Shown here one piece after another: positions 28,747 through 40,198 of a DNA stretch of 40,953 bases. The translations under genes and the position numbers were made by a program. How positions within the stretch are numbered: position 1 is the stretch's first letter; every line of letters begins with the position of its first letter. A model generated the notes under the pieces. It had not been told where the DNA came from and did not search any database. It was given only the letters and a program-made list of their open reading frames with translations. Location: NCBI GenBank assembly GCA_003427395.1, contig BFEA01000039.1, positions 225,811 through 266,763 of the forward strand. Reading direction: 5' to 3'. The DNA comes from Chara braunii (lineage: Eukaryota; Streptophyta; Charophyceae; Charales; Characeae).

Positions 28747-30223
28747 ACACAATAGATATTGCCACCGGTTTCCAGAAAGAGGCTCAGACTTGCAGCATCT
28801 CAAGTGCATGTGGCCACTGTGCAGTACTTTGTGCCTATAGGCTCGCATCCTAGTGTGGAGATGTTCCCACAACCTGTCTGATATGATGCTCTGAAAAAAC
28901 ATGCATGCAAAGTCTCAGAACCAGAAGCCAAGTCATCCAGCGTGGACGATGCATCTTGCAATGCAAAAGAACACACGGGAACAGCACTCACCAATCCAAC
29001 TCCACTCCGCAATGCACCCCTCTTAATTGATGAGGCAATAATCTCTCATCACCCCTTTGGGGTTCGTCGTTTCCAAGTACGAGCCATACATATATCGCCA
29101 GCTCTCGTGACGTCAGCAAAGACTCTCAAACTCCAACCGCAAAAATGGACCAAAAATAGACATGCTAGTATGATGCTACATCGGAAAAACTCTCGAGTCG
29201 AGTCTCTTGGCATCTAGTGGAAGAAAACAAGTAGTCCTTTGTGAAGAGAAGGCAACAGCTGTACAATCCTAGCATCAGAAATGAACCGAGAACCGATGTT
29301 TACTTCTGATTCTGATCAAACCGATGGGCGCTGAGCCAAAACAAGCAAGGCACATGCGTAGAGTTCCAGCAAAAGACAAATCTGAAGACAGAATAGAATT
29401 CTCGAACAGTAGACGCAACTGCATACGAGTCGTACCAACCCCCACAACATACTTCACATCCTCAGCGGACTCATAACCCTCCTGCCAGTTCGACCCTATG
29501 TTGCATGGAGCAGAACTGCTAGAACGCAAGTTACAAATAAAGTATTTAAGTATTTACTGCAATTCATATGGAACACACAGCCCATGCAAGCCACTTGCTA
29601 CTTCTGATGATATGCCTATTTCTGCTTTCATCTCCCAAGGTGCTACCTCCCTGACGACAAGGAAGACTGACGGTAACACGTGCGAAACCCTAACGCATGC
29701 AGTGTGCACACATTGACTGACGACAAGGAAGACTAACACTACCAATTCGCTGGTTCCCAATACGAACAAAATAAAAAGACGATATTAGGGGGTCCTTCGG
29801 CGAGACGGAAGGAAGCGTGAGGGTGTCCTATGATGTAATTATTTTTCCTGGAAAAAAAAAAGAAAAAAAAAAAAAACAGACCATATTGGATGACATCCAC
29901 GAGACCTGGATTGCGGAAGTTTCGTAGCTTTAATGAAGTTTAGTCCAACAAGTCTGTAAGAAGTTAAGATTCTTAAGAATCCTTTTATATACCTTTATCT
30001 GTTGCTGTATACAATTAACAAAAGTGGAACCCAGAGGCATGCCCAAACTCCATGCCTACTCCACGGCAACCATAGGATCGACAACAGGGATGGCGTGAGT
30101 AATGACCAACCACATAGCTGGGCATAAAAAGAAAGCTGGTGCCTGCTACTACACCGTCCTCTAAAGGAAAAAACAAGGAGACAGTGACGCCCATCCCTAA
30201 AAACATAGTACGGAAGGGCACCG

Positions 30224-30255
<32 letters not shown>

Positions 30256-31071
30256 CTTCATCGCAAAATAATAATATATTGCGTGCTTTCTGGAAACATA
30301 ACGAAGCTATCACTAACTGCGGTGCCAACCGGCCACAGACAGCCGGCCCGGAAAGAAAAGCCACCTGCTAAACGCCATCGCTAAATGATGTACGAGGATA
30401 TCACCTTCTCGGCTCGCTTATCGCAAAAAACATGGGAGTTTCCAGAAAGGACCAGAGTCCAAATCTTACAAAATAAAAGAGTTTACTGATCGCGTACTGC
30501 CGGTACAACTAATAAGTTCAATTAACCCTCTGCACAGATGTGGACAGGCAAGGACACTCCCCCTCCCCTCCCCTCCCCCTCCATGGACAGGCAAGGCAAG
30601 AGCGAACGGCAGACACAGACAGAAATGAGCCCCCTACATAATGCACCATTGCAATGATGTCAACAGTAGAGCCAGAAATACACCCGCCAACCTGCACAGA
30701 TGAACCTTCAGCCAAAACATGCAGCTTTGACGGCGTACTACACTCATGTCACCGCGGCGGCACAACGTTCATAATTAGCAAACGGACACAGCCGTATGAC
30801 TGGATTACCCTCAGCGCGATCAAACGAAATTAGTTCATTGAATCCATTCACTGATTCATTTTTAACATAGCCACACACTGAACAAAGTGTGCTGGGTTGA
30901 GCCCTACCCCCACCCACCCCTCACAAGAATTCGAGCCTCTCTCTTCTGAGGAGAAGATGCACACTATCCGTAGACCGCAGCTGGTTGTCAAACCAAAACT
31001 CTGTGGACAAGACACAAACACACAGGTTACATGTGTGTTACTCCGATGAGCGACCAGCGATATTTTTTGCA
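28747..31071. other. Unassigned A+C-rich sequence with A-runs
   Basis: No recognised gene. A-runs lie at about 29852-29876 and 30224-30253 (30 A). A C-rich CCCCTCCCCT tract lies near 30557-30582. TGACGACAAGGAAGACT occurs twice (about 29653 and 29718). ORFs are under 95 codons on both strands. Confidence 0.4.
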
Positions 31072-31104
31072 CTATTAATAATAATCAACATCCCACCCAC
31101 ATAG

Positions 31105-31142
31105 CTGTCTCTTATACACATCTAGATGTGTATAAGAGACAG
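31105..31142. other. Nextera (Tn5 mosaic-end) junction adapter left in the assembly
   Basis: CTGTCTCTTATACACATCT followed by its inverse AGATGTGTATAAGAGACAG is the 38-base circularisation junction of Nextera mate-pair libraries. The 30 bases before it (31072-31101) are repeated after it (31143-31172). This is expected if reads were joined across an untrimmed junction. It is not biological sequence, and the local duplication is probably false. Confidence 0.97.
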
Positions 31143-31172
31143 CTATTAATAATAATCAACATCCCACCCACA

Positions 31173-32265
31173 CGACATGCTGTATGTAGTTATCCAGCCA
31201 GCCAGACTGTTCTTACACACGTACGTGTAATAAAAAATATAAGCCATGCAAAGATAGGTCCATTGACTCCATTCCGTTATGCGTTGTGTGACCGAATGTG
31301 TCCACCCCACCCTCACGTACTACTGCTACCATCCTCCCACGTCTCCGAACGGGAGCACAAGTGGGATCATTAGATGCACTCACGGGTGACAGGCAGACAA
31401 ACACTCAATGACGCTCGCACATAGACGCAGGGACTCGTGCATGCAAACACAGTACCAAACAAAACCAACATTGAAATCTGGACTGCACCAGGATCATAAT
31501 CGCATAATCGCATTGTTATCCATCGGTTGAGCTTCCCCTTCCCGAGATCCCTACCTTCTTACTAAAACCGTAACGTCAAAGTTGACAAGGACAAAGGCAG
31601 GCAACACGGACAACAACTCCACGGTTGTGGTTCGCCTACAGTGGGCGGCAGAATAGCCGTGAAGATTACCGCAGACTCTGTGCAGACTCATTACCCATGA
31701 GCAGAGATAGACACGGGCAAAGCAACGGCGCTCCACACGTAATCGATCTCCGGAATCCGTTAACAGTCACTACTCTGAAGAGGAATGCGTGTCATCCGAT
31801 GTCCTCGATAGCCCGACGATCTGGAACACTCGCGACTAGGGAGGTTGGCCTGGCAAGAACTTCAAAATGATGATATCTCTTTAAAAAAAGCAAGCAGATG
31901 TACGTCGCGGCTGCGCACGCGGCACACAGATGCTCCTACTCGCACGCCTGCTTCAGGTACAACTCCGCCCTTGGCACTGTCATGGCGCCATGTGGGCCAG
32001 GCAACTGGAGCACAGGACAGGGTGACACAGCAGGGGTTTCGACTTGGTTTCCAGTACGCACCTTTTCCTGCCATGCCCTGCCATCCGAACATCTTACGGC
32101 AGCAGTGAGGCCACATTAAAACTTACTCGGCAGAAAGACTACACGTCCGCTACTAGCAAGACCTGGGCCGTGCAGGAAAGACCCCACTTCCCCCCAATCT
32201 CCCCCCCTCGAAAAGAAGAATAACAAAGCGAACCAACAGGCAGCCCAAGTTTGAATCCAGATTTT
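31173..32265. other. Unassigned sequence
   Basis: No recognised gene. Several frames of 60-87 codons overlap on both strands around 31845-32119, without domains. Confidence 0.4.
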
Positions 32266-32392
32266 ATCAAATTTATTAATAATTCTGAATCAGCTGGGGC
32301 AAGTCAGTCGTCTGATCAAATTTATTAATTCTGAATCAGCTGGGGCAAGTCAGTTGTATGATCAAATTTATTAATTCTGATTCAGCAGGGGC
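32266..32392 (+). repeat. 46-49-bp tandem repeat, three copies
   Basis: Units start at 32266, 32315 and 32361. Each contains ATCAAATTTATTAAT, TTCTGAATCAGCTGGGGC and AAGTCAGT. The third is partial. Confidence 0.95.
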
Positions 32393-33320
32393 CAACTCCC
32401 ACTAGTAGCAGCGTCGAGTTTCCTACGAGCCTGAATCTGGACCATGTTTGTGTAGATGTGCAGAAATCATGCTGGATGTCCACAACCGCACATCTCCGCA
32501 AATACATAGAGATCCAGGCATTGAGGAAATTCAATGCTGCTAGTGAGACTTGGCCCCAGGTCACTGCCCTTTCCAAAAAAAAAAAGAATAAAAGAAAAGA
32601 AACATCCAAGAGCGCGAATCACGCTATTCCGCCTAGATCTGGACACATCGGCCCGAAATCATGTCCAGAGACAAGTCAAAAATGTCCCAGTGTGAGTATG
32701 CCCTGACGTCCCGGCATTCACGACATGCACAAAAGACAAGTTATGGCCGTGCATCATTCCAGGTTCTCTACCAGAAAATTCATCCTCACGTGCAACTGCT
32801 ATGCACTTATGTTTGGCGCGTGGCCTCTCAGGTCATATACTTACACCAGTGCCTTGGATGTATACGGCGACAACCACCACCAATAGCGATTTCCCTTTTC
32901 TGATCCGACATCGGCTTCTGCTTCGTCCCGTGCGTCCGCTATGTACTTGCATTCGAACATTGCCCAACACATATGGCGGCTGACCTAGCCTGGCGCCACA
33001 GGGCGCTTTCAAACTCTGCAAAACCTGATCGGATTCGCAAGCTTACTACAACGTGCGCCCTTGGAGGCGCACGGGAAACGACCAGATGAATCCTGTGTAA
33101 TAGCGAGTCCTCTATAGTCACTCTCCACCGGTTACTTCCTAGCCTGTGCATACGTCTACTCATCTGCGGCCCTCCAGACATCAAACAGCCTACTGAACAC
33201 TGAGGACTAGAGTGCCAAAATTGATTAACGCCTTACCCCTGACATCAGTGTGGCAACAGAAATGCTTTGCTCCCAAAAGACAACAGATAGAAACTCGTTA
33301 CGACTTACAAAGTTGATAGA
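32393..33320. other. Unassigned sequence
   Basis: An A-rich tract at about 32575-32600. No recognised gene. Confidence 0.4.
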
Positions 33321-33374
33321 ATCCCATAAAAGACAGAAGACAGTTAATAGATCCCATAAAAGACAGAAGACAGT
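33321..33374 (+). repeat. 24-bp direct repeat
   Basis: ATCCCATAAAAGACAGAAGA followed by CAGT at 33321-33344 is repeated exactly at 33351-33374. Confidence 0.97.
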
Positions 33375-33518
33375 GAAGTGACCTGTCTAACAACAGTCGT
33401 TAGCCAGCAGTAGTTACGACCGCTCCATGCCCGACATGTTTTGCCGTAGCACTGAAGTGCCACATACGCATTGTGCACGGTACGGTAATTCCCACAGACG
33501 GTGAGTTGGTAGGTAACC

Positions 33519-33563
33519 AGATACGGCAGGAGGTTAAGGACAGATATGGCAGGAGGTTAAGGA
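33519..33563 (+). repeat. 23-bp tandem duplication
   Basis: AGATACGGCAGGAGGTTAAG, repeated with one change (AGATATGG). Confidence 0.97.
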
Positions 33564-34053
33564 AAGACAAAGATTATTACGACAAGCAGAGCAGCATCGG
33601 ACAAAGGAGAAGGAGCAGCGATGATGCATGAACTAGACGAAGATGATCGAAGATGAGGAAGATGTTGAAATGAGGAATGCGGGTCAAAACAAGGCGCCCC
33701 ATCATCCATGTTGAAGATGGATTTCAAAACAGCAGACAGCAATGTGTGCAGATACGCTGGGGTGGTGTGGCCAGACAGAAACTTGGCGCCATCCATGGAT
33801 GGGATTGTTAGGTACCTTGCATGACTTGCATGGTTGAATTGAGCAGAGACACATCAGGGGACTCCTGCTCCTGCGTCCACGGTCCCACTCTCTATAGATT
33901 CCAAAGCCGGAGATCCCTCAGGGTGGGCTTGATCACGTATAGGATAGTGCCTCCTTATAGACTGTGCCTGCTTTAAGGGAATGATTGCAGCGGGGAACAC
34001 ACTGCGTACCCGGGAAGAAAAGAAGCGAAGCACATGTGAAACACAGAGAACAA

Positions 34054-34194
34054 AGCACAGAAAGGTATACCCCGAGCATAGAAAGGCTCCATAGCAGACA
34101 TGGTCATCATGATCGAGCAGCAGGTGCAAGCAACACAGCAGGAGAAAGCACAGACAGGGATACCCCGAGCATTGACAGGCTCCACAGAATACAT
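34054..34194 (+). repeat. Interrupted direct repeat, offset 93 bp
   Basis: About 48 bases (AGCACAGA, ATACCCCGAGCAT, AGGCTCCA) at 34054-34101 recur at 34147-34194 with about six differences. Confidence 0.9.
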
Positions 34195-34199
34195 CGCGC

Positions 34200-34205
34200 C
34201 ACACA

Positions 34206-34264
<59 letters not shown>
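34200..34264. repeat. Compound (CA)n(GA)n microsatellite
   Basis: About 12 CA units followed by about 21 GA units. The repeat creates the Leu/Ser-Val/Cys and Arg-Glu frames that cross it. Confidence 0.98.
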
Positions 34265-34268
<4 letters not shown>

Positions 34269-35278
34269 AGAGCAGACACAAAACAACAGGAGACACCAGG
34301 GGTATGGTCAGGTACTCCGTAAATGGTATCGAGTAATTAACAACTAAAAATAGCAAGGCATCTCTCAACCTTTGTACAAATAAGTTCAACTAAAAACTGC
34401 CAGCTGCTCTGTATGTGGAGGCCAACCTGCCGCACATGTGGCATTGATCATATGCAGAAATCATGCCAATATCATATCGACTAAGGCATAGAAGACGGGA
34501 GAACAGTGAAGGAGAGAAGGTGTGCAGAAGGGGAGCTACTACAACAACAGCGCAGGTGGACAACCAGCAAAAAGCAGACTACATCTTCCAAAACATCCAT
34601 ACACAATCCACTGGAGTATCCGATGGAAACCGGACTAACACGACCAGGGTATCCGACGTTCGCTAACCCCTCCAGTACCGAGCACGGACTACTCCAACTT
34701 CCAGCATGAGTACACATGGTCTTCATAGCATTGGGCATCACAACCACAGAATTGATAACCCACACGATAGATATATGACCTACACATCGACTACACCCAA
34801 CGCATCTGACAGATCAAAGTCTGCAGCCAAAGTTCCAGAATGGCACTGCGGTCCAAGTAAACCACTGGAGAAGCGAACTGGCGAAGTACCTAGAAAGTCG
34901 CCACCGCGTTCCAAGTATTCACCCGAAACGACATATCCGAATGAATACCTCTTATACCTAAAATACCCAAGACATCAAAGATGCACTTTCTATGGGATCT
35001 GAAAACCAGCATCGCCCCAACCTTGCTCATAGCCTCATAGTCAATTTCCATAAGCTTAAGGGAAAAAGAGCGTGACAACAACCACAAATCTGACCACATT
35101 CAGATTTGCCATTACTTCATAAGTACTTCCCCTCTGCACTGGCAAAAAAATACCGGTGCACGGCAAGGAATGACTTGCTTAAGACCTCTTCCTCACCTGA
35201 ACTCCGTGGTATTGACAACTGATAACCAAACACTGCATCACACCTCCAGCAGCACTCAGCCGTTTTTCCTACTTTTCC
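34265..35278. other. Unassigned sequence
   Basis: Short overlapping frames only (34463-34666, 34706-35002). No motif recognised. Confidence 0.4.
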
Positions 35279-35573
35279 TCTATCGACAAAAAGCACTCAA
35301 TTTCCTCTCTATCAACAAAAAGCGCTCAATTTCCTCTCTATCGCCAAAAAGCACTCAATTTCCTATCTATTGACAAAAAGCACTCAATTTCCTATCTGTC
35401 GACAAAAAACACTCAATTTCCTATCTATCGACAAAAAAACACTCAATTTCCTATCTATCGACAAAAAAACACTCAGTTCCCTTAATTTCCCTATCTATCG
35501 ACAAAAAGCACTATTTCCTGTCTATCGACAAAAAAGCACTCTATTTCCTATCTATCGACAAAAAGCACTCGCT
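35279..35573 (+). repeat. Minisatellite, about ten copies of a 28-30-bp unit
   Basis: The unit is CTATCGACAAAAAGCACTCA then ATTTCCT. It is repeated with length variation in the A-run and one larger insertion near 35470-35490. In one frame it encodes a 10-residue repeat, (LN)FLSIDKKT, but the frame shifts between copies. It is most likely non-coding. Confidence 0.95.
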
Positions 35574-35649
35574 CAACATTTAGGCTGCTCAACTACACAG
35601 GAACCCAGAACACGGATTGCAAAATCCTCTATTCAATTCAAATTCTGTT

Positions 35650-35718
35650 TGGGGAGTCGACTCGAGACATTCACCTCAATAACTAATTTGGGGATTCGAC
35701 TTGGGACATTCACCCCAG
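35650..35718 (+). repeat. Short tandem duplication, about 40 bp
   Basis: TTTGGGGAGTCGACTCGAGA with CATTCACC at the start recurs as TTTGGGGATTCGACTTGGGA with CATTCACC. Confidence 0.9.
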
Positions 35719-36540
35719 TACAACCCGAACAATCTGTGTTTCGCCACATCAGGGCATGAAAAAAAGCGTGCCAGACTCGTCATAAAGCAGCAGGCACAGA
35801 CTAGTGTATTACAAACACAATTGGTCACTGCGACTGCTGATGAGCACCACGCAGACAACACGATCTTTGATACCGTCCATAATGTAGCCTTATCATAGAC
35901 CACCCCCTGCACCAGAGAAGATTGGCCCACGGTCTCTAATACAGATGTCGGCGCACGAAAACGGTAGATACCATCCTGACGGGCAGAAGAGGTCGGCGGA
36001 CTGGGGCACACAGAGTACCACTCGCAAATTCGTGGAGTGCAAGGACAGACCGAGCGGCTCGGTGGTTAAAAATTTACAAAAAAAAGGAGAAAGGACGTTT
36101 AAAATTTCCCCTCCAAAATAACCTTCCTTGCACACTTGGCAGTGCGCATGAGAAAATCTCGGGTCCATCTTCACCATGTAAGAAGTCCAGATTGCCTCTG
36201 AACCTGAGTTTGAAAATTAACTTCAACCTCGGTGTTTAACCTCCGTGTTTTAATCACAGGCTGACTACCTACCTATTTTCGACTCCGTAAGGGAGAAACC
36301 AACCACGAATTTACCATCAGGCACATCTACCTGTAGCGAGGGAGGCTGAAGCCACACAGTCGCACTACGCAAAACCAGCTCTATCATTCCACAGGAAACA
36401 GCTGTGGGAACTCCACAAGGTATCACTCGCAGGAGAGATGGTTTGCCTGATGTTGACAATTCCTCAGCATTTGCTTCTGCTGCACAGGAGATGACTACAG
36501 AGCTCTCACGCATTGTGCGTCCTATTCTGGAGATGACATT

Positions 36541-36541
<1 letters not shown>
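35719..36541. other. Unassigned sequence, two competing open frames
   Basis: Positions 36340-36541 are open on both strands. The plus frame contains DNSSAFASAAQEMTTELSRI before it runs into the A45 tract as poly-lysine. The minus frame (36265-36645) contains SCAAEANAEELSTSGKPSLL. Neither matches a family I know, and no consensus splice site decides between them. Confidence 0.3.

Positions 36542-36586
<45 letters not shown>
36542..36586 (+). repeat. A45 homopolymer
   Basis: An uninterrupted run of 45 A, about 80 bases upstream of the second U6 copy. Its length is uncertain in short-read data. Confidence 0.95.
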
Positions 36587-36588
<2 letters not shown>

Positions 36589-36667
36589 AAAGGAAAGAAA
36601 AGAAACCTCTAATTCAGATCTCTTTTTTTCCCAGTTCTCATTCATTCGACGAGTTCCATCGGGATTC

Positions 36668-36759
36668 GTCCTTCAGAATATCCGTTAAAATTGGAACGAT
36701 ACAGAAAAGATCAGCATGACCCCTGCAAAAGGACAACACATTAATCGAGAAATGGTCCA
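36668..36759 (+). pseudogene. U6 spliceosomal snRNA pseudogene, second copy
   Basis: GTCCTTCAGAATATCCGTTA, AAATTGGAACGATACAGA, AAAGATCAGCATGACCCCTG and ATCGAGAAATGGTCCA follow U6 in order over about 92 bases. The essential ACAGAGA box reads ACAGAAA. The segment GCGCAAGGATGACACGCAC is shortened and changed to GCAAAAGGACAACACATT. The 5' stem-loop is no longer self-complementary. The 3' end is followed by GATCATAG, not a T-run. It is a decayed copy, on the opposite strand from the one at 1547-1645. Confidence 0.85.
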
Positions 36760-37592
36760 GATCATAGATAACATAGAGAAAATAAATAAAGCTCCACCAG
36801 TTCAGATCAGATGGCTATCGAGCGCTTTTATTCCTGTTTGCATTGGTTCCTGCGAGCGAGCCTCCAGAGGTTTGGCAAGAGGTCTTCTTCAGCTCGCATA
36901 GTGAAAAATTAGCGCAAATTGACACAAACCGCCAAAGCAAACAGCGAGGTTATCTCAAGTGCAGTCATTACCCCACACAAAAACAGAGGGTGGGTAGGTG
37001 TGTCAGGCTGCCTGTTATTTCCATTCCACACAAGGCATCGGTGAAACTGACATCAGGAAATGATTCTGGAAAAGACACCCATTTATCCAGCAAAGGGTAA
37101 ACGGGTGCCGTGGAGGCACGTTGCCCTCCGACACAAAGCATTTCAAAGACTAGACTTGCAGCATGGTACCTTCTAAGGGAGATATAGTCCATGCACCATC
37201 GACAGCAGTTGCCATCATCATCTTGAGTTGGAGCATCCGGCGACGAATGACTCTCGCTTGCTTGCTCTATGTCTGTCATCCACACACAAGAACACAATGA
37301 AAACGAAGGAAAACCAAAACACCGGCACTTCCTGATGGAACCTTTTCGTGACATGCACAAAGGCTGTACATCTCCATTGTCCATTTCATCTTGGAAAAAG
37401 CAGCCCAATTTCATGCTATTGACCGGACACACGAAAAGACTCCAAAGTCAGAAGAACTGAAGACAATAGCAACCTAACATCGAGTCTTCTTCGGGTTCGG
37501 ACCAATGCAGGGAGTAAGCGGACACAGGTTCAATGAATGAAGAAGCCACAGTCGCATTCCACATTAACAAGCATTGTAACACGGCCTTGACA

Positions 37593-37594
<2 letters not shown>
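36760..37594. other. Unassigned sequence
   Basis: No recognised gene. The ORF at 36968-37432 (minus, 154 codons) and the smaller ones lack domains. Confidence 0.35.

Positions 37595-37654
<60 letters not shown>
37595..37654. repeat. (CA)30 microsatellite
   Basis: Sixty bases of uninterrupted CA. Confidence 0.98.
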
Positions 37655-37657
<3 letters not shown>

Positions 37658-38005
37658 CATCACACACACCCTGATGATGCTTGGACGAAAAGAGTCTGTG
37701 GTACGTAGACCTCCTCAGCTGGAAGCGCCCATCAGCCGTTTAATAATAGATATCAGGAGACTTAGGGAAGGTAGAGAGCACTTTCAAAGGTCAACAACAA
37801 CCTGCGAAGAACCATTTCCCTCAAATCCCTACTGGCAAACATGACGCCTCTCTGAAGAGCTTTCTTCATTGTCCCCATCCTAATAACCCATCGCAACAGA
37901 GGGATCTTTCCATCCACACTGCAAAGACCCTTTACAAAAAGACGCATTCAGTCCATCAACAGTCGTATGGACAGGCATCAACTCGTGACATTACCCATCC
38001 GCACA

Positions 38006-38245
38006 AGACGTTGGCCTACCCGGTCACAAATCCAATACAGGCACCCAGTCTTGTTGGTATCTAAACTCCTTAACCGTCTCTATCACCTAATCAACCCACC
38101 TTCAACCCTGCAAACCGGATAGGGCAGACGTTGGCCTACCCGGTCACAAATCCAATACAGGCACCCAGTCTTGTTGGTATCTAAACTCCTTAACCGTCTC
38201 TATCACCTAATCAACCCACCTTCAACCCTGCAAACCGGATAGGGC
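38006..38245 (+). repeat. Perfect 120-bp tandem duplication
   Basis: 38006-38125 and 38126-38245 appear identical base for base (starts AGACGTTGGCCTACCCGGTC). With other repeats in the window diverged, this is either very recent or an assembly artefact. Confidence 0.97.
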
Positions 38246-39922
38246 AGGCATGCCAATCAGTACGTTCAGTCTTTTTGGTTTCAACCGCTCTCCACATGTT
38301 CCTGTACGAGGGGCACAAAATCGATTCGCTAACCCCCTTTGTCTGCCTCCCGCTTTTCCAACAATCCTACCCTCTCCCCTGGCTCTTGCAGCACCTGCCT
38401 AGCTTCCACCGTAGAACGATAGTCTGTCCACCACCACCGCCCATGCAGTTGAAGGATCGGGCCATACTGTATGGGCCCGTTCGTCACAGTTCACTGAAAC
38501 TGCCCTTGTGTCTCAGTTGCGTCGTTGGCAATAGCTATTGTCAGAAGATACATCATAATATCCTGTCTCTCCCATGCCACTATGAACAATCATGGTTCCA
38601 CTCAGCAGGAACAGTCGTCTATGTCACGACCGCTAAAGCCTTTGAACAGCAAGATGTAGAGATGTAGAGCATCCGAGTTTCCGCCAGATTGACAACCGTA
38701 AAAGAATGGAAATATCTTACAGAAGTTTAGCAGGAAAAAAAAGAAGAGGGAAGTCGGGGAACACACTGTATACACAAATGAAAGCTCACTCCCATGAGGA
38801 TAACTCTGCAGTTTGGTGGTCCCCTCCACAGAGGGGAAGGTCCTCCAGCTCACCACTCTGGAGCTGCCAGATATGGGAACCCTCCTTTCGCTCTCCATCC
38901 CATCATCGTGGAACAAAGCGGCAGACAATGCAGAAATCCACTAAATAATGCTATATAGATCGTCACAGGAAAACAGTTTAGATCAAGGAAACAGAACAGC
39001 CACACGGTATCATGAGAAAAAAAATGACTAGACTCGGACCGAATCTCCGCCCCGTCGTTTTGTTCCACCATCTATCCAACCAGCCAAGAGAGAGAAAGTG
39101 AGACTTAGGAAATGGCCCCAAGGGTTTCGTCAAACGTCAAACCTAGCAAATGCAACCCCATGCCCAAGATTCAAGATGCCCTCTTGCACCTCCCATGCAT
39201 AATATAACCAAAGAAAAAGGTCCCCATGGCTACTCGCATATTAGCACCAAGCAGGCGTAGTCAGCAGCAGTTCACTAGGAAAAGCAAACAGTTCCAGTAC
39301 TAGAAATCATTCAACAGAACATCAGCTGCGGCCGAAGCTCTGACAATCATCAATGATATGATTCCCCAACTCGTTAGGTGCAGATCGTTTCGATATGATC
39401 CAACCACTCTCATGCCACCCGTAAAGAGAATTATCAACAATGCCACACCTCCCAGTCAAGATGACACACATTCAGAGCAGGGAAAATTACGACGTCATTA
39501 CAAGTGGGATGGGGACCAAACACAAGGGAGGCTCCCGGACCCTGTTCCCAGGAGTTCCGTACTGGCACTGGCGTTCACAGGAGACCTGGCGCTCAGGCGT
39601 CATGAAAACGATCGCTGTGCTCGAGTCTCCCACAAGAGACTGGCAGGTTGTTCACACTTGACCCCAATACAAAGGACAAACTTCTTTGCAATGTATGTAT
39701 ACGCTCCGAATGAGCACCGCATCAGACCATATACGATGCAAGCTAAAGAGGGATATGGATGCCATCAGTCGCACAACATATCTAATCGACTTCCCACTAA
39801 CAATCCAACCACCATGCACAAGGCAAAAGAATACAGCCCCCTTGTCCGCCCCAAATGAACAAGGTCAATCCAGTTCCATGACCACACCACTCCCACAATT
39901 CCCCTCCCCCCTTCCTAACCCC

Positions 39923-39923
<1 letters not shown>
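38246..39923. other. Unassigned sequence downstream of the PP2C exon
   Basis: ORFs at 38275-38667 and 39358-39858 (plus, 130 and 166 codons) and 38602-38928 (minus) show no domain. Part of the right end may be 3' UTR of the minus-strand PP2C gene, but no polyadenylation site could be assigned with confidence. Confidence 0.35.

Positions 39924-39962
<39 letters not shown>
39924..39962. repeat. C39 homopolymer
   Basis: Thirty-nine consecutive C (G on the minus strand), about 80 bases beyond the PP2C stop codon in the transcription direction. The G-rich transcript could form quadruplexes. The run could equally be a sequencing or assembly distortion. Confidence 0.9.
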
Positions 39963-39965
<3 letters not shown>

Positions 39966-40039
39966 TCCCCAAATATATGTGGCATTTACGTAAGAATAGG
40001 TATCTCACGCAGACTCGACCGCACAAGCGTAGTTCGGAT

Positions 40040-40183
40040 TTAACTTTTAGGGTCATGCAAGAAGCGCACAACAATGCAAGTGATGTTGTCCGCACTCCCA
40101 CGCTTATATGCCTCATCTGTCAGGCTCTTCGCCGCTTCCTCCGGCTTGTCTTTTGGAAACTTTTGCACCATCACCACAGCCTC
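40040..40183 (-). CDS. PP2C-family protein phosphatase, terminal coding exon
   Basis: The product would be a Mg/Mn-dependent Ser/Thr phosphatase, with only its C-terminal 47 residues present. The exon starts after a good 3' splice site (TTGTTGTGTCTGCAG) with a codon boundary at GAG. It reads [20 protein letters not shown], then [27 protein letters not shown] and a TAA stop. The G-S-x-D-N-I-T-C-x-V-V-R-F block is the last conserved PP2C motif. Its Asp is a metal-coordinating residue. The A-A-x-x-L-x-x-E-A-x-x-R-G-S spacing is typical of plant cytosolic PP2Cs such as the WIN2/PP2C59 type. An exon break just before E-A-V means the preceding exon should end in the C-D-G-x-W-D-V motif. That motif is not found up to the window end. 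The reading frame is intact, so the gene is probably functional, cut by the window or contig edge. Confidence 0.85.
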   Translation of the reverse strand, partial: EAVVMVQKFPKDKPEEAAKSLTDEAYKRGSADNITCIVVRFLHDPKS

Positions 40184-40198
40184 CTGCAGACACAACAA
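40184..40198 (-). promoter_or_regulatory. 3' splice site of the PP2C terminal exon
   Basis: The minus strand reads TTGTTGTGTCTGCAG immediately before the GAG codon: a short T-rich tract and a consensus CAG acceptor. It sets the start of the last exon because conserved protein similarity begins exactly there. Confidence 0.7.

Noticed and set aside
31105-31142. Natural inverted repeat or transposon end
   Set aside because: It exactly matches the synthetic Tn5 mosaic-end junction used in mate-pair libraries.
33854-34389. Leu/Ser/Val/Cys-rich minus ORFs and an Arg-Glu plus ORF
   Set aside because: Generated by the (CA)n(GA)n microsatellite.
36404-36688. Plus-strand ORF ending in poly-lysine
   Set aside because: Its second half is the A45 tract and U6-proximal sequence. 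The first half is equally open on the minus strand and matches nothing known to me.
36968-37432. 154-codon minus-strand ORF
   Set aside because: No domain or compositional signature of a protein. Two further short frames overlap it on the plus strand.
39358-39858. 166-codon plus-strand ORF downstream of the PP2C exon
   Set aside because: No motif. It lies in strand-biased sequence where A+C richness lowers stop frequency on the plus strand.
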